Shown piece by piece: positions 1 through 11,075 of a DNA stretch of 64,000 nt (position 1 is the stretch's first letter; each line of letters opens with the position of its first letter). The stretch covers positions 54,451,594-54,515,593 of the forward strand of contig NC_052351.1 in NCBI RefSeq assembly GCF_009727055.1. The letters are read 5' to 3'. Below the pieces are notes generated by a model that had not been told where the DNA came from, ran no database searches, and saw only the letters and a list, made by a program, of their open reading frames with translations. This stretch comes from Benincasa hispida (taxonomy: Eukaryota > Streptophyta > Magnoliopsida > Cucurbitales > Cucurbitaceae). The translations under genes were made by a program, and so were the position numbers.

Positions 1-2
1 GA

Positions 3-428
3 AAATATACATCAAGATCAATGTTCATTCTGAATGGAGGAGCAGTATTGTGGAGAAGTGTGAAGCAAAACTATATTGAGGACTCCACAATGGAAGTTGA
101 ATACGTAGCTACATGTGAAGCAGCAAAGGAAGCAGTATGATTGAGGAAATTCTTGACATATTTGGAAGTCGTTCCAAATATGCATCTGCCTATCACCCTA
201 TATTGTGATAATAGTGGTGTAGTTGCAAATTCAAGAGAACCAAAAGGCCACAAGCGCGACAAGCATATTGAGCGCAAATACCATTTGATCCCGGAGATTG
301 TACATCATGGAGACGTTGTAGTAACCCAAATATCTTATGAGCAAAACATTGCTGATCCTTTTATAAAGACCCTCATGGCTAAAGTGTTTGAAGGTCACCT
401 ACAGAGTCTAGGTCTACAGAGTTTGTAA
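3..428 (+). pseudogene. Ty1-copia RNase H, C-terminal part
   Basis: This is the end of a copia polyprotein. RNase H removes the RNA strand during reverse transcription in the virus-like particle. The frame shows the family's typical blocks: LNGGAV, STMEVEYVA, LPITLYCDNSG, KHIERKYHLI and the NIADPF...KVFEGHL tail, ending at TAA 426-428. The N-terminal part lies outside the window. A conserved Trp codon has become TGA at 138-140 (AKEAV-stop-LRKF), so the copy cannot be translated through. The same protein segment recurs on the minus strand at 46556-46930, so both belong to one family. Recognition as copia RNase H is secure. Confidence 0.93.
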
Positions 429-703
429 ACTAGGACAAGTGGGAGAACTTTTGGGTAAATGCCCTAGTTTATTATATTCATATGTTTATTGTACTCATAT
501 GTTTCTCACTTAAATTCAACATTGTGATACTCCACTAGGAGTTTTAGACAGTAATTGAACAGACATTCTCTTGGACAGTTCATCAAAGGTATGTTCTGAA
601 AACCCATTTTTTATGAAGGACATGCTTTAGTTTTTGCCAAAATTAGTGAATTATAATGCTTATGATCCTTGATACTTCTGTTGTATGTTGTTTAACTCTT
701 ACA
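429..703 (+). mobile_element. Copia 3' tail and LTR remnant
   Basis: After the stop codon the sequence follows the 3' tail of the minus-strand copia element (CTAGGAGTTTTAG near 536-550). Where polypurine tract and LTR start should follow, it jumps to what matches an LTR 3' end (CAAAGGTATGTTCTGAAAACCC near 585, ending TCTTACA at 703). Most of the LTR, about 1.8 kb in the relatives, is therefore deleted. Because internal sequence lies on both sides, this is an LTR shared by two internal regions rather than a normal element end. Confidence 0.65.
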
Positions 704-705
704 AT

Positions 706-717
706 TGGTATCAGAGC
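706..717 (+). other. Primer-binding site, tRNA-iMet type
   Basis: TGGTATCAGAGC is the standard copia primer-binding site, complementary to the 3' end of initiator tRNA-Met. It lies 2 nt after the LTR end at 703, the expected place for starting minus-strand DNA synthesis. Confidence 0.9.
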
Positions 718-1017
718 ATCTTTTAAGCTTTCAATTCGGTCTAATTTTGGCAAGGTGGGTATTTTTTCATAAGATATATGAAATTGATTCACTGCTATGG
801 TTTTCTCTGTTTTGGCATTTTAATTCTCTTTAATTTCTCAATTAAATTTGTAATTGGCTCTTGTTTGATGTGAATTTATGTGTTAGCAAGAGTCTATAAT
901 TTATTTGGAGTCATTAGAGTTGAAATTAAGATGTAATTAAAGAAACAAGCGAAGGAGGTTGACCTGCTGTTCAAGAGTTTTCAGCTTCTGCTGAAATCTA
1001 TTGTTTATGTCTAGTTG

Positions 1018-1570
1018 GTAAACGATCGTTTAGCTCCAGACGTTACACAATGAGAAGAAAAGCTAGACGATCGTTTAGTAATATGCGCTGGTCGTTGTGA
1101 TGTTGAATGCTAAACGATCGTGTACCTGCTGGAGCTAAGCGATGCGTTCATTTGCTATACGATAAAATCACGTGATCGTTTAGTTTTATAAGTGGGAACT
1201 AGACGATACATTGATTTTTCTAATCGATGGCGCCATATGATCATTTGGTCATGGAGCTAAGCGATCGTGTAGATAAACGCTACGCGATGCGGTGATGTTC
1301 TATATGATGGAGCTATGCAATCGTTTAGCTGCGGCGGGTACTAAACGATGACTTGAATGCATTGGGCGATGGTGTTATGCGATAGCTTAGTACTGTGCGA
1401 TGGAGCTAAATGATTGCACTGCGATGGAACTAAACGATCGTCTAGTCCTATGCGATAGAGTTAAATGATCATCTAGCTTTCAGCAAACACTATGCGGTCA
1501 TGTACTTCCTCTCAACCCAAGGCGATGATGCTAGACGATTATCTCCAGGCATTACACAATCGCCCTTAGC
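1018..1570 (+). repeat. Array of degenerate CGATCG words
   Basis: About twenty copies of a short palindromic word, best form TAAACGATCGTTTAG, are scattered at irregular 20-40 nt spacing. Variants include GAGCTAAGCGATCG, CTAGACGATCGT, GCGATGGAGCTAA and ACGATAC. The background is AT-rich, so the CG density stands out. It is neither a regular tandem repeat nor a CRISPR array: unit length and spacing vary. Confidence 0.8.
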
Positions 1571-1587
1571 AGCATATTGAGATTGGA

Positions 1588-1745
1588 CCGAGAGCAAACG
1601 GTTCGACCGGTTTACTCAAGGTTCAATTTGGTTCAGCCTCAAATGGTTGTGATTGGTCCGGTTTAGGCTTTGTTGGTCCGGTTCAGACTCGTCCAGCCCG
1701 GTTCATGTTATTTTGGGTTCGATTTGGAGCGGTTCGAATGGTTAA
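1588..1745 (+). repeat. GGTTCG / GGTCCGGTT simple repeat
   Basis: Irregular repetition of GGTTC, GGTCCGGTT and GGTTCGA words directly after the CGATCG array. No coding frame fits. It looks like expanded low-complexity sequence inside the retroelement leader. Confidence 0.7.
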
Positions 1746-3064
1746 AAGACGATTATGAAGCTGTTTGTAATAGTTAGCTATCTGTTTGCTTGCTTATGCC
1801 AAAACGGAAACCATATCAATTAGTATTTAATTGTTTATACATGAGATGTATGTGATAATTAAATAAATTCATGTATATGCATACATTATGCCATGTAGAT
1901 TTAAAACCCCACCATAGGAAGCATGTTACATGCATTGACAGTGTCTTATAATTGTTATGATATATAGTATGCATGTTAGAGTTATGTTTAATACAATAGT
2001 CATATTAGATACCTTTGTTGAATGTTGTGGATGTTAAACATGTCTAAATTTTGTAAGTCGTCATAAAATTGGGTTAGACGTATAAAATCCATAACAAAGA
2101 ACAACTGCATGCTCATTAGGTTAACCACTTGTTTTAATAGTTAAAATAGGTCATTAAACTTGTAAAAGTATGGTTACAAACTCAACCGGTATATAATCCT
2201 TTCGAAGGCTGGGGGTATTTAAGTTGACAGTCTATGGAAAACCTCCTACCTGGGGATTATGGCCGAATAATTCAGTGTTGTTAACCGGTTTTATGAGCAT
2301 TCGTGAGCGATGTGAGGTAATAAAATAGTTTATCACCTAGACATTTTAGGTTAAATCCAATTATAAGAGTTATATTTGGATAAACTACTTAGACTTAGGT
2401 TGTATGAAATTAGCCATCTTGCTTAAGTAAAATACCCAAACATTTATAACACTTTAGTGGGAAAATAAAAGTTATTAGCTCTCATATCCTGAGTTCACAC
2501 TGTGAGATCTATGCTCGGCTTCTTGTCGATTTTACCTCGTATGCTCCATGCGGAAACTATTTGCAAGGGTCAATAACAAGATGAATGGGGGAAGTCATTC
2601 ATAGTAAGTGGGTGAAGGAAATGTGTCAACATTGTCCTACAGTCTACTCCATTAGTCTGAACCGTGAGATTCTTATGTTGTGCCTACTGTCGTTTTTCAT
2701 GCGGCACTAGTTAGTCGTTCATCATGGTGATCCCTACGGAGGGGGTTGTAACATAGGATTTGGAACAACCCATGCTTTAGTAAAATGAATAGGTTCTTAT
2801 AGTTTCGTCTTGAGTATTTTCTTCTATTTCGGAGGCATACTCATATCGTTCTGTAAGATCTGAAAATGGTGGGTCTACACTTACAAGACTTACTAGGTGT
2901 TAGTAATGACCTTGACTGAAAATGATAACTAAATGACTATCAAAATGTGAGTTATTCTGGAGATAGTATTTAGTCAAGAATTGTCTTGCTTTTGCGAAGG
3001 AATTCTTGGCTGCCCCACGGTAGCATTTGTTCTAAATCACTTAAGTATCGTTGCAAAAACCCCT

Positions 3065-3332
3065 GGTTGCATGTATCACAAATATAATGCAATAACCTCA
3101 AACAGTCCCTGTGTTCGACCTCGGATCACACCGAGAAACTTGCAGTGGAATTATACTTGGTTCCAATGCAAGGAAACTTGTGAAAACGCATAGCATACTA
3201 CAAGAACATTCATTATTAACGCATATCTAGAAGTAGTATCGCATTAGGAAAATAAAGTAAGGTAATCATTGTATATCATTGGACTTGTATCTTGCGTGCA
3301 TTGTATAAAGACTAATATTCTTAGCATTTTCA
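3065..3332 (+). mobile_element. Gypsy family E LTR, 3' end
   Basis: The segment holds the recurrent LTR 3' block of this window (CCCTGTGTTCGACCTCGGATC, GAAACTTG...GGAATTATACTTGGTT, GTAGTATCGCATT) and ends CA at 3332. It is followed by AGTTTA and a primer-binding site. The 5' three quarters of the LTR are missing. The same block appears inverted near 8500-8620, 11250-11350, 11910-12000 and 33180-33330. Confidence 0.8.
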
Positions 3333-3338
3333 AGTTTA

Positions 3339-3356
3339 TGGCGCCGTTGCCGGGGA
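3339..3356 (+). other. Primer-binding site, tRNA-Asp type
   Basis: TGGCGCCGTTGCCGGGGA is complementary to the 3' end of plant tRNA-Asp, the primer typical of Athila/Tat gypsy elements. Here it points + but leads, after about 90 nt, into the minus-strand integrase of E1. The internal region it once primed is gone. Confidence 0.92.
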
Positions 3357-3446
3357 ACTAGTTACGAGGACATAGATTTGTATTGTGTAATATATTCATC
3401 CATGCATTGTATGACATAAGATAAGATAAATTTTATGTTAACACCC

Positions 3447-3941
3447 ATATCGAGCAAAAATATTCTTCTTGAGGAACTTCGCCACCATGGCGGTATCATT
3501 CTTAGCACATGCGATGGCCTCAACCCACTTTGATACGTAATCAACAGCGACCAGGATATAGTGATGACCTTCTAATGGTGGAAATGGGCCCATAAAGTCG
3601 ATTCCCTATACATCAAATAATTCAACCTCCAAGATTGACATCAACGGAATTTCATTTCTTTTAGACATATTCCCCGTTCTCTTACATGTATCGCATTGCA
3701 CAACGTGGGCATGGGCATCCTTAAACAGGGTTGGCCAGAAATAGCCAATCTGTAGGACCTTCACGGCAGTTTGCTGCCCCTCAAAATGTCTTCCATAAGG
3801 GGACTCATGACAAAGCTCCAGAATGTGCTTGACTTCGTGCTCAGAAATGCATCGATGTAAAATGTGATCAGGTCCAAGTCGATACAGGAATGGGTCATCC
3901 CATAAATAAAACTCGACGTCATGTCTCAGCTTCTTCTTCTG
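3447..3941 (-). pseudogene. E1 integrase, truncated
   Basis: Ty3-gypsy integrase inserts retroelement cDNA into the chromosome. Reading leftward, the HHCC zinc region is present (CHESPYGRHFEG ... VVQCDTCKRTGN) and so is the first catalytic Asp in the [10 protein letters not shown] block. The frame breaks just after the KKNIFARYG motif. The second Asp, the Glu and the C-terminal domain are missing, so the protein cannot be active. The break near 3447 joins to about 90 nt that follow a + primer-binding site, implying a deletion or inversion junction. At least one in-frame stop lies near 3606. Confidence 0.92.
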
Positions 3942-4684
3942 CTAATAAGTATAATCTTCTGGTACTTGGCCGCAAACGATGAAGTTCATAATGTCCGCAT
4001 ACCAGGGAACATTAATGCCTACTGACATCAGCAGCTCATCAGTGAATCTTTCATCAATATCTTTTTCTTTCTCCTGAACCTTGCAATTTTCCAATCTTAA
4101 CAGATGATCAGCGACTTGGTTCTCGGTGCCCTTCCAGTCCTTGATTTCTAGGTCAAACTCTTGCAGGAACAACACCCACCATATCAATCTCGATTTTGCA
4201 TCCTTCTTTGTCATAAGATACTTGATCGCAAAATGAGTCTTATGATCGTAGAATGATCAGTATACACCACAACGTTTGTTCCGATTAAGTATTGTTGGAA
4301 TTTCTCCAATGCAAATACCACTACGAGCATTTCCTTCTCCGTGGTTGTATAATTCTCCTGCGCATCATTCAATATTTTACTTGCATAATAGATAAGATGC
4401 AATAACTTGTCCTTGAGCTGACTCAAAACTGTGCCCACTGCATATCCACTAGCTCGCACATCAACGCAAAACGGATGCATCCAATCCGGCGCAATCAGAA
4501 TGGGTGTGGTGATGAGTGCATCTTTCAATGTTTGGAATGCTTTGGTGCACGCATCATTAAAATTATATTCACGGTCAGCCTCAAGGAGCACAGTTAGGGG
4601 CCTTGCGATCTGGGAGAAGTTGCGAATGAATCTCCGATAAAACCCAGCATGTCCCAGGAAGCTCTTAAGTGTTTTCACGTTCAC
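3942..4684 (-). pseudogene. E1 RNase H and connection domain
   Basis: This follows the E1 reverse transcriptase. Visible motifs are LKSFLGHAGFYRRFI at the end of the RT thumb, ILIAPDW, CVDVRASGYAVG (where D.S.A/G is usual), [26 protein letters not shown], then RLENCKVQ and VPWYADI leading to integrase. A frameshift near 4215-4250 splits the region after the TDHS motif. The order RT-RNaseH-integrase is that of Ty3-gypsy. Confidence 0.92.
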
Positions 4685-5453
4685 TGGTGGAGGTAGCTTG
4701 GAAATTGCATCGATTTTCGCCTGATCTCCAGTCCTGCCTTCGATATTTTATGACCCAATACAATTCCTTCTTCAACCATAAAGTGGCATTTTTCCCAGTT
4801 CAGAAAAAGAATGGTTTCCACACATCTCTTCAAGACATTCTCAAGGTTAAATAAACAGGAGTCATAATTATTGCCGAAAACTGAAAAAATCATCCATGAA
4901 TACCTTAACTGACTCCTCCAAGTAATCTGAAAATATTGCCATCATACATCATTGGAAAGTACTTGGCGCATTACAGAGTCCAAATGGCATGCGACTGAAT
5001 TCAAACGTACCAAATGGGCACGTGAAGGTTGTCTTATCTTGATCCTCTGGCACAATTGCAATTTTCTTGTACCCTGAGTAGACGTCAAGAAAACAGAAGA
5101 ATTCATTCCCAACAAGTCTGTCTAACATCTGATCAATAAACGGGAGTGGGAAGTGGTCCTTTTTAATGGCCAAATTTAACTTGCGATAATCCATACAGAT
5201 TCTCCACCTCGTAGTTGTCCTTGTGGGAATTAATTAATTCTTGTCATTGGCGACGACTGTCATTTCCCCTTTCTTTGGAACGCATTACACTGGGCTTACC
5301 CAGTTGCTATCTGATATAGGGTAAATGACGCTTGCGTCCAGCCAATTCACTATTTCCTTCTTCCAGATGAATCTTGTGCATGCAATACGAGGGACTGATT
5401 CCTCGAATGTCTACCGATGTCCATCCTAAAGCCTTTGCGTTGATTTTCAGGAT
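4681..5453 (-). pseudogene. E1 reverse transcriptase
   Basis: Gypsy RT copies element RNA into DNA. MDYRKLNLAIKKDHFPLPFI, FLDVYSGY, TTFTCPFGTFEF, MPFGLCNAPSTFQ and the catalytic MDD box (VFMDDF) are all visible. Compared with E3 and G1, about 80 nt are missing upstream, after CMHKIHLEEG near 5370. An extra base after the MDD box and several stops split the frame. Clearly inactive. Confidence 0.93.
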
Positions 5454-6449
5454 CTAGATAAGTGCATCTTCCTTCTCCTTACTCAGCGAGGCATATATGA
5501 TAACCGGTAACGTGTTGTTACCTCCTAAGTAAGCGTACTTGAGGTGCACAGGCAATGGTTTCAATTCTAACATGTGTGGTTCTTCCAAGGATGGTTTAGT
5601 GTGTTGCGATGTTCGTTCAAATAACTTAAGTGTTTCAAAATTTGATTCAACTTGTATTGTGGCACAATTCTCCTCCCACATTGCGCCGATTCCAAAATCT
5701 TCTTCCTCTAACTCTTTTAGGGGCTCATGCCAAGGTTCTTCCCACAATTCCTCAATATATTGGCAATTCTCCATATCACTTGGGTACTTCAACACATTGA
5801 GAACGTTGAACTTCACTTACTGATCGTAAACCTTGATTGTGAGTTCTCCTTTTTGTACATCGATCAGTGCTCGCCCTGTTGCTAGAAATGGGCGACCCAA
5901 GATGATAGGCACTTCTCTATCAGCTTCATAATCTAATATGATAAAGTCTGCAGGGAAGATAAACTTATCCACTTGCACGAGTACATCCTCTATTTTGCCT
6001 CCGGGATGCGTTATCGATCTATCGGTCAACTATAATGTAATTGTGGTTTGTCTTGCATTGACGATATTTAGCTTCTTGAATATTGACAAGGGCATAAGAT
6101 TTATGCTTGCCGCTAAATCACACAGCGCGTTCCCGACCTTCTTCCCTCCTATTGAGTAGGGCAATTTAAAACTCCCAGGATCTTTCATTTTGGTGGGGAT
6201 GTTGTTTTGAAACAGCGCACTGCATTCATATATTAACGCAACTATTTCATTCTCCCTGATCTTTCTTTTGTTAGCAAGTATATCCTTGAGGAATTTTACA
6301 TAGCTCGGCATCTGTTCTAGAGCATCTATTAAGGGGATATTGATGTGTAGTTGTCCGAGAATGTCCAGGAACCTCTGAAATTGCTTACTATCATCTTTCT
6401 TCTTCAGCTTGGATGGGAAAGGGTACTTCTTGTATAGTTGGCTGTTCAT
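5454..6449 (-). pseudogene. E1 aspartic protease and linker
   Basis: The retroviral-type protease matures Gag-Pol. The catalytic block reads LCDLAASINLMPLSIF, so the usual DLGAS or DTGAS has Gly changed to Ala next to the active Asp. Further on, [21 protein letters not shown] is the expected second half of the fold. An acidic linker (EELWEEPWHEPLKELEEEDFG) leads to the LKYAYLGGNNTLPVII block just before RT. Two stops interrupt the frame, near 6030 and 5817. Confidence 0.9.
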
Positions 6450-6559
6450 TGAGGTTTTGTGATTTCTGTGTTGCAGTGGCTGGAGGTTGTGTTGATTTAG
6501 AATTCAAGTCTTCTGAGATTCATCTCTTGTAGATGTACTTACTTCTAAACTGGTACTTT

Positions 6560-8068
6560 TGCCATTAATGGTTAATTAGTCATCATCGACGGTTAAATCC
6601 ACTGATCTTATTATTGAATCCAGTATTGGTGACACAGGGGTTGTTGTTTTACCACTTCTCAATGTCACAGCTTGACATTGCTCTTTACCTCGTGGTCCTG
6701 ATGCTCCCGAATTGCTAGGCAGCATACCAGGTGCTTTATTCTTCAACTCAATCGCAAGTTGTTCAATCTGCTCTTCCTAATCTCTAAGGGACCTAGCTTG
6801 CGATTTTCTAATTGCCTCGCTCTTCTCAATATAATGTTTCAATGACGTCTCCAAAGATGAGGTACTGCAAGAGGTATTAGATAAGAACGGTTGGTCATAG
6901 GGATGTTCACTTTGAAAATTACCTGGGCTGTGGTCCGGGTTAATGAAGACCGAAGGGTTGCCTCGATTCCCCTGATAATTGTTTTGATGATCACTATTAC
7001 TTTAGCTCCCCTGGTTGTTATTCTCGTCCCAACTGAAAGTTTGATGATTCCGCCAACCAGGGTTGTAGATGTTGCCAAGCGGTCCATTGTGACAGAGTAT
7101 ACGAGTTGTTGGTTCCATGGGCAGACTTCTACTGGATGTCCCTCTCCACATTGAATGCAATTCATTGCGGCCACATTTGTCAACGCATTAACTTGCGCTG
7201 AACCTTAAGAGAGATGTCTTTGTTGATTGACCATAGTTTGAAGGAGCGAGGTCATTGTGGTCATCTGGTCTACCAGTGTGCTCATTATATCAGTTGGTAC
7301 AACGACATCTTCTGCCCTTTCTTGCTCCAAACCTCTTTCCTCAAACCCAGTATCAATCCACTCATCTTAATGTCGCGAGATGCGATCTAGGATGCTCTTT
7401 GCTTCCATATACTATCTGTCCATTAATCCTTCTGCTGCGGAGGCATCAACAACTGCTTACGTTTGTTGATCTAAGCCATTGTAAAAGGTCTCCATCAGAA
7501 TGCAATCGAGAATCCTGATATGCAGACAGCTCTTCACTAACTACATGAATCGCACCCAGGCGGTGCTCAAAGTTTCATAACCCTTTTGTTCAAAATTCAA
7601 CACATCCCCCTATCTCCTTGCGTTGACGGCTGGAAGGAAGAATCTATTTATGAACCTTTCAACCAACTGGTCCCATGCGTTAATCTTATTTGGCTCTAAC
7701 AACTGAGACCACCTTTTTGCTTCGTTCCGCAGTGTATACAGGAAAAGATATAGTCTAAGTCTTTCTTGAGTCACAACAGGCATGGAGAATGCACTGCACA
7801 TGTCTACGAAGCTCGTCAAATGAGCGTGCAGGTCTTCTCCTTGTAATCCTCCAAATTGCCCCACATTCTGAATCATCTGCAACATAATATGTCTTATCTC
7901 AAAGCTTACATTCTTCTCAACCATGGGTCTTGAAATTCCGGGCGAGAAGTTATAAAAATCCGATACTGCATAGTTCCTCATAGGGATGTTGCGGTCAACA
8001 GCAAGACAGATGGGGTCTTGCGCTGGCCAATTTTCCCTTTGAATCCCTGCGGGTTTATTATTAGCCAT
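6560..8068 (-). pseudogene. E1 gag
   Basis: Gag forms the virus-like particle and packages RNA. The start at 8068 (MANNKPAG) lies 193 nt after the primer-binding site. The gag core runs through MLQMIQNVGQFGGLQGEDLHAHL and AKRWSQLLEPNKINAWDQLVERF. A zinc knuckle CIQCGEGHPVEVCP (CX2CX3HX4C) follows near 7120-7160. Stops and frameshifts occur after residue 152 and beyond the knuckle. The shorter gag frames elsewhere (G1, E2) belong to a related but separate family. Confidence 0.88.
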
Positions 8069-8260
8069 GCTTCTTCACCTCTTAGTTCGGCCCTGATGTG
8101 CTCTTGCACAAAAAATACACCTGATCTCTAGGTCAGGTTAGAATTTCTGGATCACTCCAGTACTCATAAACCGTCAAACTGCTCTCTACGATAAACAACC
8201 AGTACAAAGAGATATGTCCTGCAAAATATCACAAACATATTCAACACTAACCGTTACCAA

Positions 8261-8278
8261 TCCTCGGCAACGGCACCA
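8261..8278 (-). other. E1 primer-binding site, tRNA-Asp type, mutated
   Basis: On the minus strand it reads TGGTGCCGTTGCCGAGGA, two differences from the tRNA-Asp form at 3339. It lies 6 nt from the LTR end, as in the other elements. Confidence 0.88.
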
Positions 8279-8284
8279 TAAACT

Positions 8285-10219
8285 TGGTACGCATAAAATT
8301 TATCTTATGTCATACAACGCAAAATTTATGAATGTTTCTAAATAAGCATATGGATAGTGATGAATGATGGATCATACAAGCTCATGTTGCCATAAACTTG
8401 GTGCCTTGGAAGGTGGACATGGAATGTAGATGATGTGTTATGCTTATTCATACTTTATGCAATACTACTTCTAGATGTATGTGTTATTAATAAAATGCTT
8501 GTAGTATGCTATGCATTGTCCAAGTTTCCTTGCATTGAAACCAAGTATAATTCCACCGCAAGTTTCTCGATGTGATCCAAGGTCGAACACAGGGATAACT
8601 TAGTTAATGCGTTACGTTCGTGATATATGCGACCGGTTTTACAATCAATAAAAGATTGGTTTGTACAGAAAATTAAAGTGCGGTAAAGTAAAATTGTGTG
8701 GTAAAATAAAGTTGCGATAATAAAGTAAAGGTGCAATAAAAGTAAACCTAAGCTATTATGATACAAGATACAGGATACTGATACATGATACTGAGTTTGA
8801 GACTGACTGTGAAGATTATACAAAGAATCGTGGTATGCGGTGGAAAGGCTTTACGTATGGGTCAGAAATAGATAGGGCAACTAGTAAAAAAATCGCAAGT
8901 TCATTAATTGCATTAAAGATATAACTACGGTTCCACTTTCCCTTGGCGTACACCTCTTGGTGATCGGCCGCATTCCCACATCTCTGTGGTGAAACAGGGA
9001 TGAACGTAATGAACATAAGGTTGCTTCCATCTCTAGAAGTACTTCTCGCTTTAGTTAACACATTCTTCCAACCTTCTCTCGACAGGAAGAATGACATCTT
9101 CACTTTTGCTTAGGTGAAGATGCCGTCTAGCATGCTTTAGCTAAACATATTTATTTCGTTAGCACATATTAATTTACTTGTTTAATTCTCACTAATTACC
9201 AAGGGATTAAGAAAACATCATGGAGAAAGCGATTCATGGAGGAACGGAAATAGACAGAAAGATGGAGATGGAAATGACCTTAATATTCAATATTAATATT
9301 TAGCGTCTGATACATGGTGTGAATGATAGAGATTAAGAAGGTGAATACAATTGATGATAAAGAGATAGAAACAAATACAGAAGAGTGCCAACATCTTGAC
9401 ACAGATCTAGATGGTGGATTTGCTTGTCAGCATCTGGAATGAATGGAAAGAAAAGCTTCCCTCTCAGGCTTGCTCGTCTGATAGAGTTGATCTTGGTATA
9501 GAGCTCCAACGGCGGGGATAGAAAGGATTTGCCCTAAGACTCACCTCTCGGCCTTGTCTCTTAATTCTTCCCAGATCTTCTCCGATCAGCATTCAGACAA
9601 GTCTCTCTCTCAATAAACAATTATCAAAATATCCCCGTATCAAGTATATCTTGCAATGGATATGCAGAGGCTATTTATAGGCTCAGCCTTGACTCTTTGT
9701 AGTGTGAACCCCACTTTATTGTTAGGTAGCTCCGAAAATGGTGGAGTGAATATTCCTTCTGTTATGCAATCAATTCCGTCAGAAATGCACAACGGTTAGC
9801 TATACATGCGTCAGAATCCTCCACAATTGCGTTGCTCTTTTGCATCTTCGATCATGTGCCCGCATGTGGTGTTGTTTTTTTATTAACGCATGCGATTGAA
9901 GTTAAGCTCTAGATCACTGTCGCATGTGTCGTCATTGCGTTGATCGTCTCTTCATTATTGATTGACGGGCACAATGCAACTGAGATGCATTGTTCAGTTC
10001 ATCTTGAGCCATGAACGCAAGCGGTGTCTTGATTTCCTGCAAAACATAACATAAACATCCCTTTCTACCATCACAATGGTGTTAGTGGGTGTATTGGCGA
10101 TAATTTATAATTCTTGCATTTCTTAGCCAATTTTCATACATTCAACGCAACTTTTCTCTCTTTTAGCCGCAATATCTAAATAAAACAGTATAAATAATTT
10201 GTATTTCTACAAGTTATCA
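8285..10219 (-). mobile_element. E1 5' LTR (family E)
   Basis: Minus orientation. It begins TGATAACTTG at 10219 and ends CA at 8285, 1935 bp. The start folds as ATAACTTGTA / TACAAATTAT. A TATA-like box lies at 9671-9680. The 3' part contains the GTTCGACC block and, around 8385-8405, a second degenerate copy of the sequence around the primer-binding site (CAAGTTTATGGCAACATGAG). The LTR interrupts gag-protease coding of E2 at 10220. The matching 3' LTR has been lost. Confidence 0.85.
9671..9680 (-). promoter_or_regulatory. TATA box of E1 LTR
   Basis: CTATAAATAG on the minus strand, about 540 nt into the LTR. A similar box is at the comparable position of the minus LTR near 34400. Confidence 0.6.
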
Positions 10220-11075
10220 GCCACGATGTCAAACTTACCAGCTCCCCTCTTCTTGGTTACCATATCCTTAAGAAACTTTGTGTAGGCAGGCATCTCCTCA
10301 ATCGCTTCACTGAAAGGAATATTAATATGTAATTTCTTTAACATAGACAGGAAGCGTTGGTACTGTACCTCTTCATTCTTTTTCTTCCTTAGTCTCTACG
10401 GGAAAAGAGGTAACTGCACTTTCACGGTCCCCGTCTCAGTTAGCTTTGAGGTCGATGTAACCTCTGGCTCTATTTCTTCTTTTTCTCCTTCTTTTTCTTG
10501 CATCACCGCAATTTCAGGATCTGCTACAATGGGAGCTGTCCGAATAAGCTTCTTCTCTTCTCCCTCCAAAGTTTTCCCACTTTACAATGTCACAACCTGA
10601 CATTGCTTGTTACCTGATCCCCTTGGGTTGCGTGGGAGTTCTGTTGAACTCGACAGAGCCCCTTGTGATCTACTCTTTAGGTCACTCACAATCTGGCCCA
10701 TCTATAACTCTAGGTAGCGGATGGACGTAGCCTGACTCTGGAGCACAATTTCGTTTTTCTCTATGTACTGCTTCAACAGGCTCTCCAAGGAAGAGGATTG
10801 CGGTTGTTGTGAGCTATTGGCTTGATTGCTCGTTTGACCGTTGTTGCGTGGGAAGAATCTAGGTTGCCCTTCTTTCTGTGACATGGATTGGAAATTCTAT
10901 TGCTGATTCTTTCATGCAAAATTGGGGTGGTTTCTCCACTCGGGGTTGTAGGAATTCAAAAAGGGATTATTTTTTACAAAGTAAACGAACTGTGGATTTT
11001 GCGTGCATTCTTCCATCGCGTGCCCATCATCGCAAGTCGCACACTGTCACGATAAATTTGATGTTTACTACAGCA
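10220..11075 (-). pseudogene. E2 gag C-terminal part and start of protease region
   Basis: Minus-strand coding of the G-like gag type. It holds a zinc knuckle (CATCDDGHAMEEC), the spacer NNGQTSNQANSSQQPQ, the coiled segment LLKQYIEKNEIVLQSQ, the CQVVTL-SGKT motif and FLSMLKKLHINIPFSEAIEEMP. It stops abruptly at KFDIVA, where the E1 LTR begins. The same motifs occur in G1 at 24550-25400. One stop falls at CQVVTL-stop-SGKT. The N-terminal half of gag was lost at the junction with an LTR near 11075. Confidence 0.85.

Larger units (their letters stand above)
718..3064 (+). mobile_element. Long non-coding leader after the primer-binding site
   Basis: No gag or other coding frame is visible in these 2.3 kb. 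The first 300 bases align by eye with 58930-59160, after another LTR of the same family (shared TTGGCATT...TTCTCTTTAA, TTGGCTCTTGTTTGATG and CAAGCGA...GAGG blocks). At least the start is therefore the family's 5' leader. From about 1860 to 3060 I find nothing recognisable. This could be a large non-autonomous derivative, or host or other sequence joined to the leader. Confidence 0.5.

Noticed and set aside
1018..1570. Possible CRISPR-like array
   Set aside because: Repeat length and spacing are irregular, the sequence is plant retroelement leader, and no cas genes are present.
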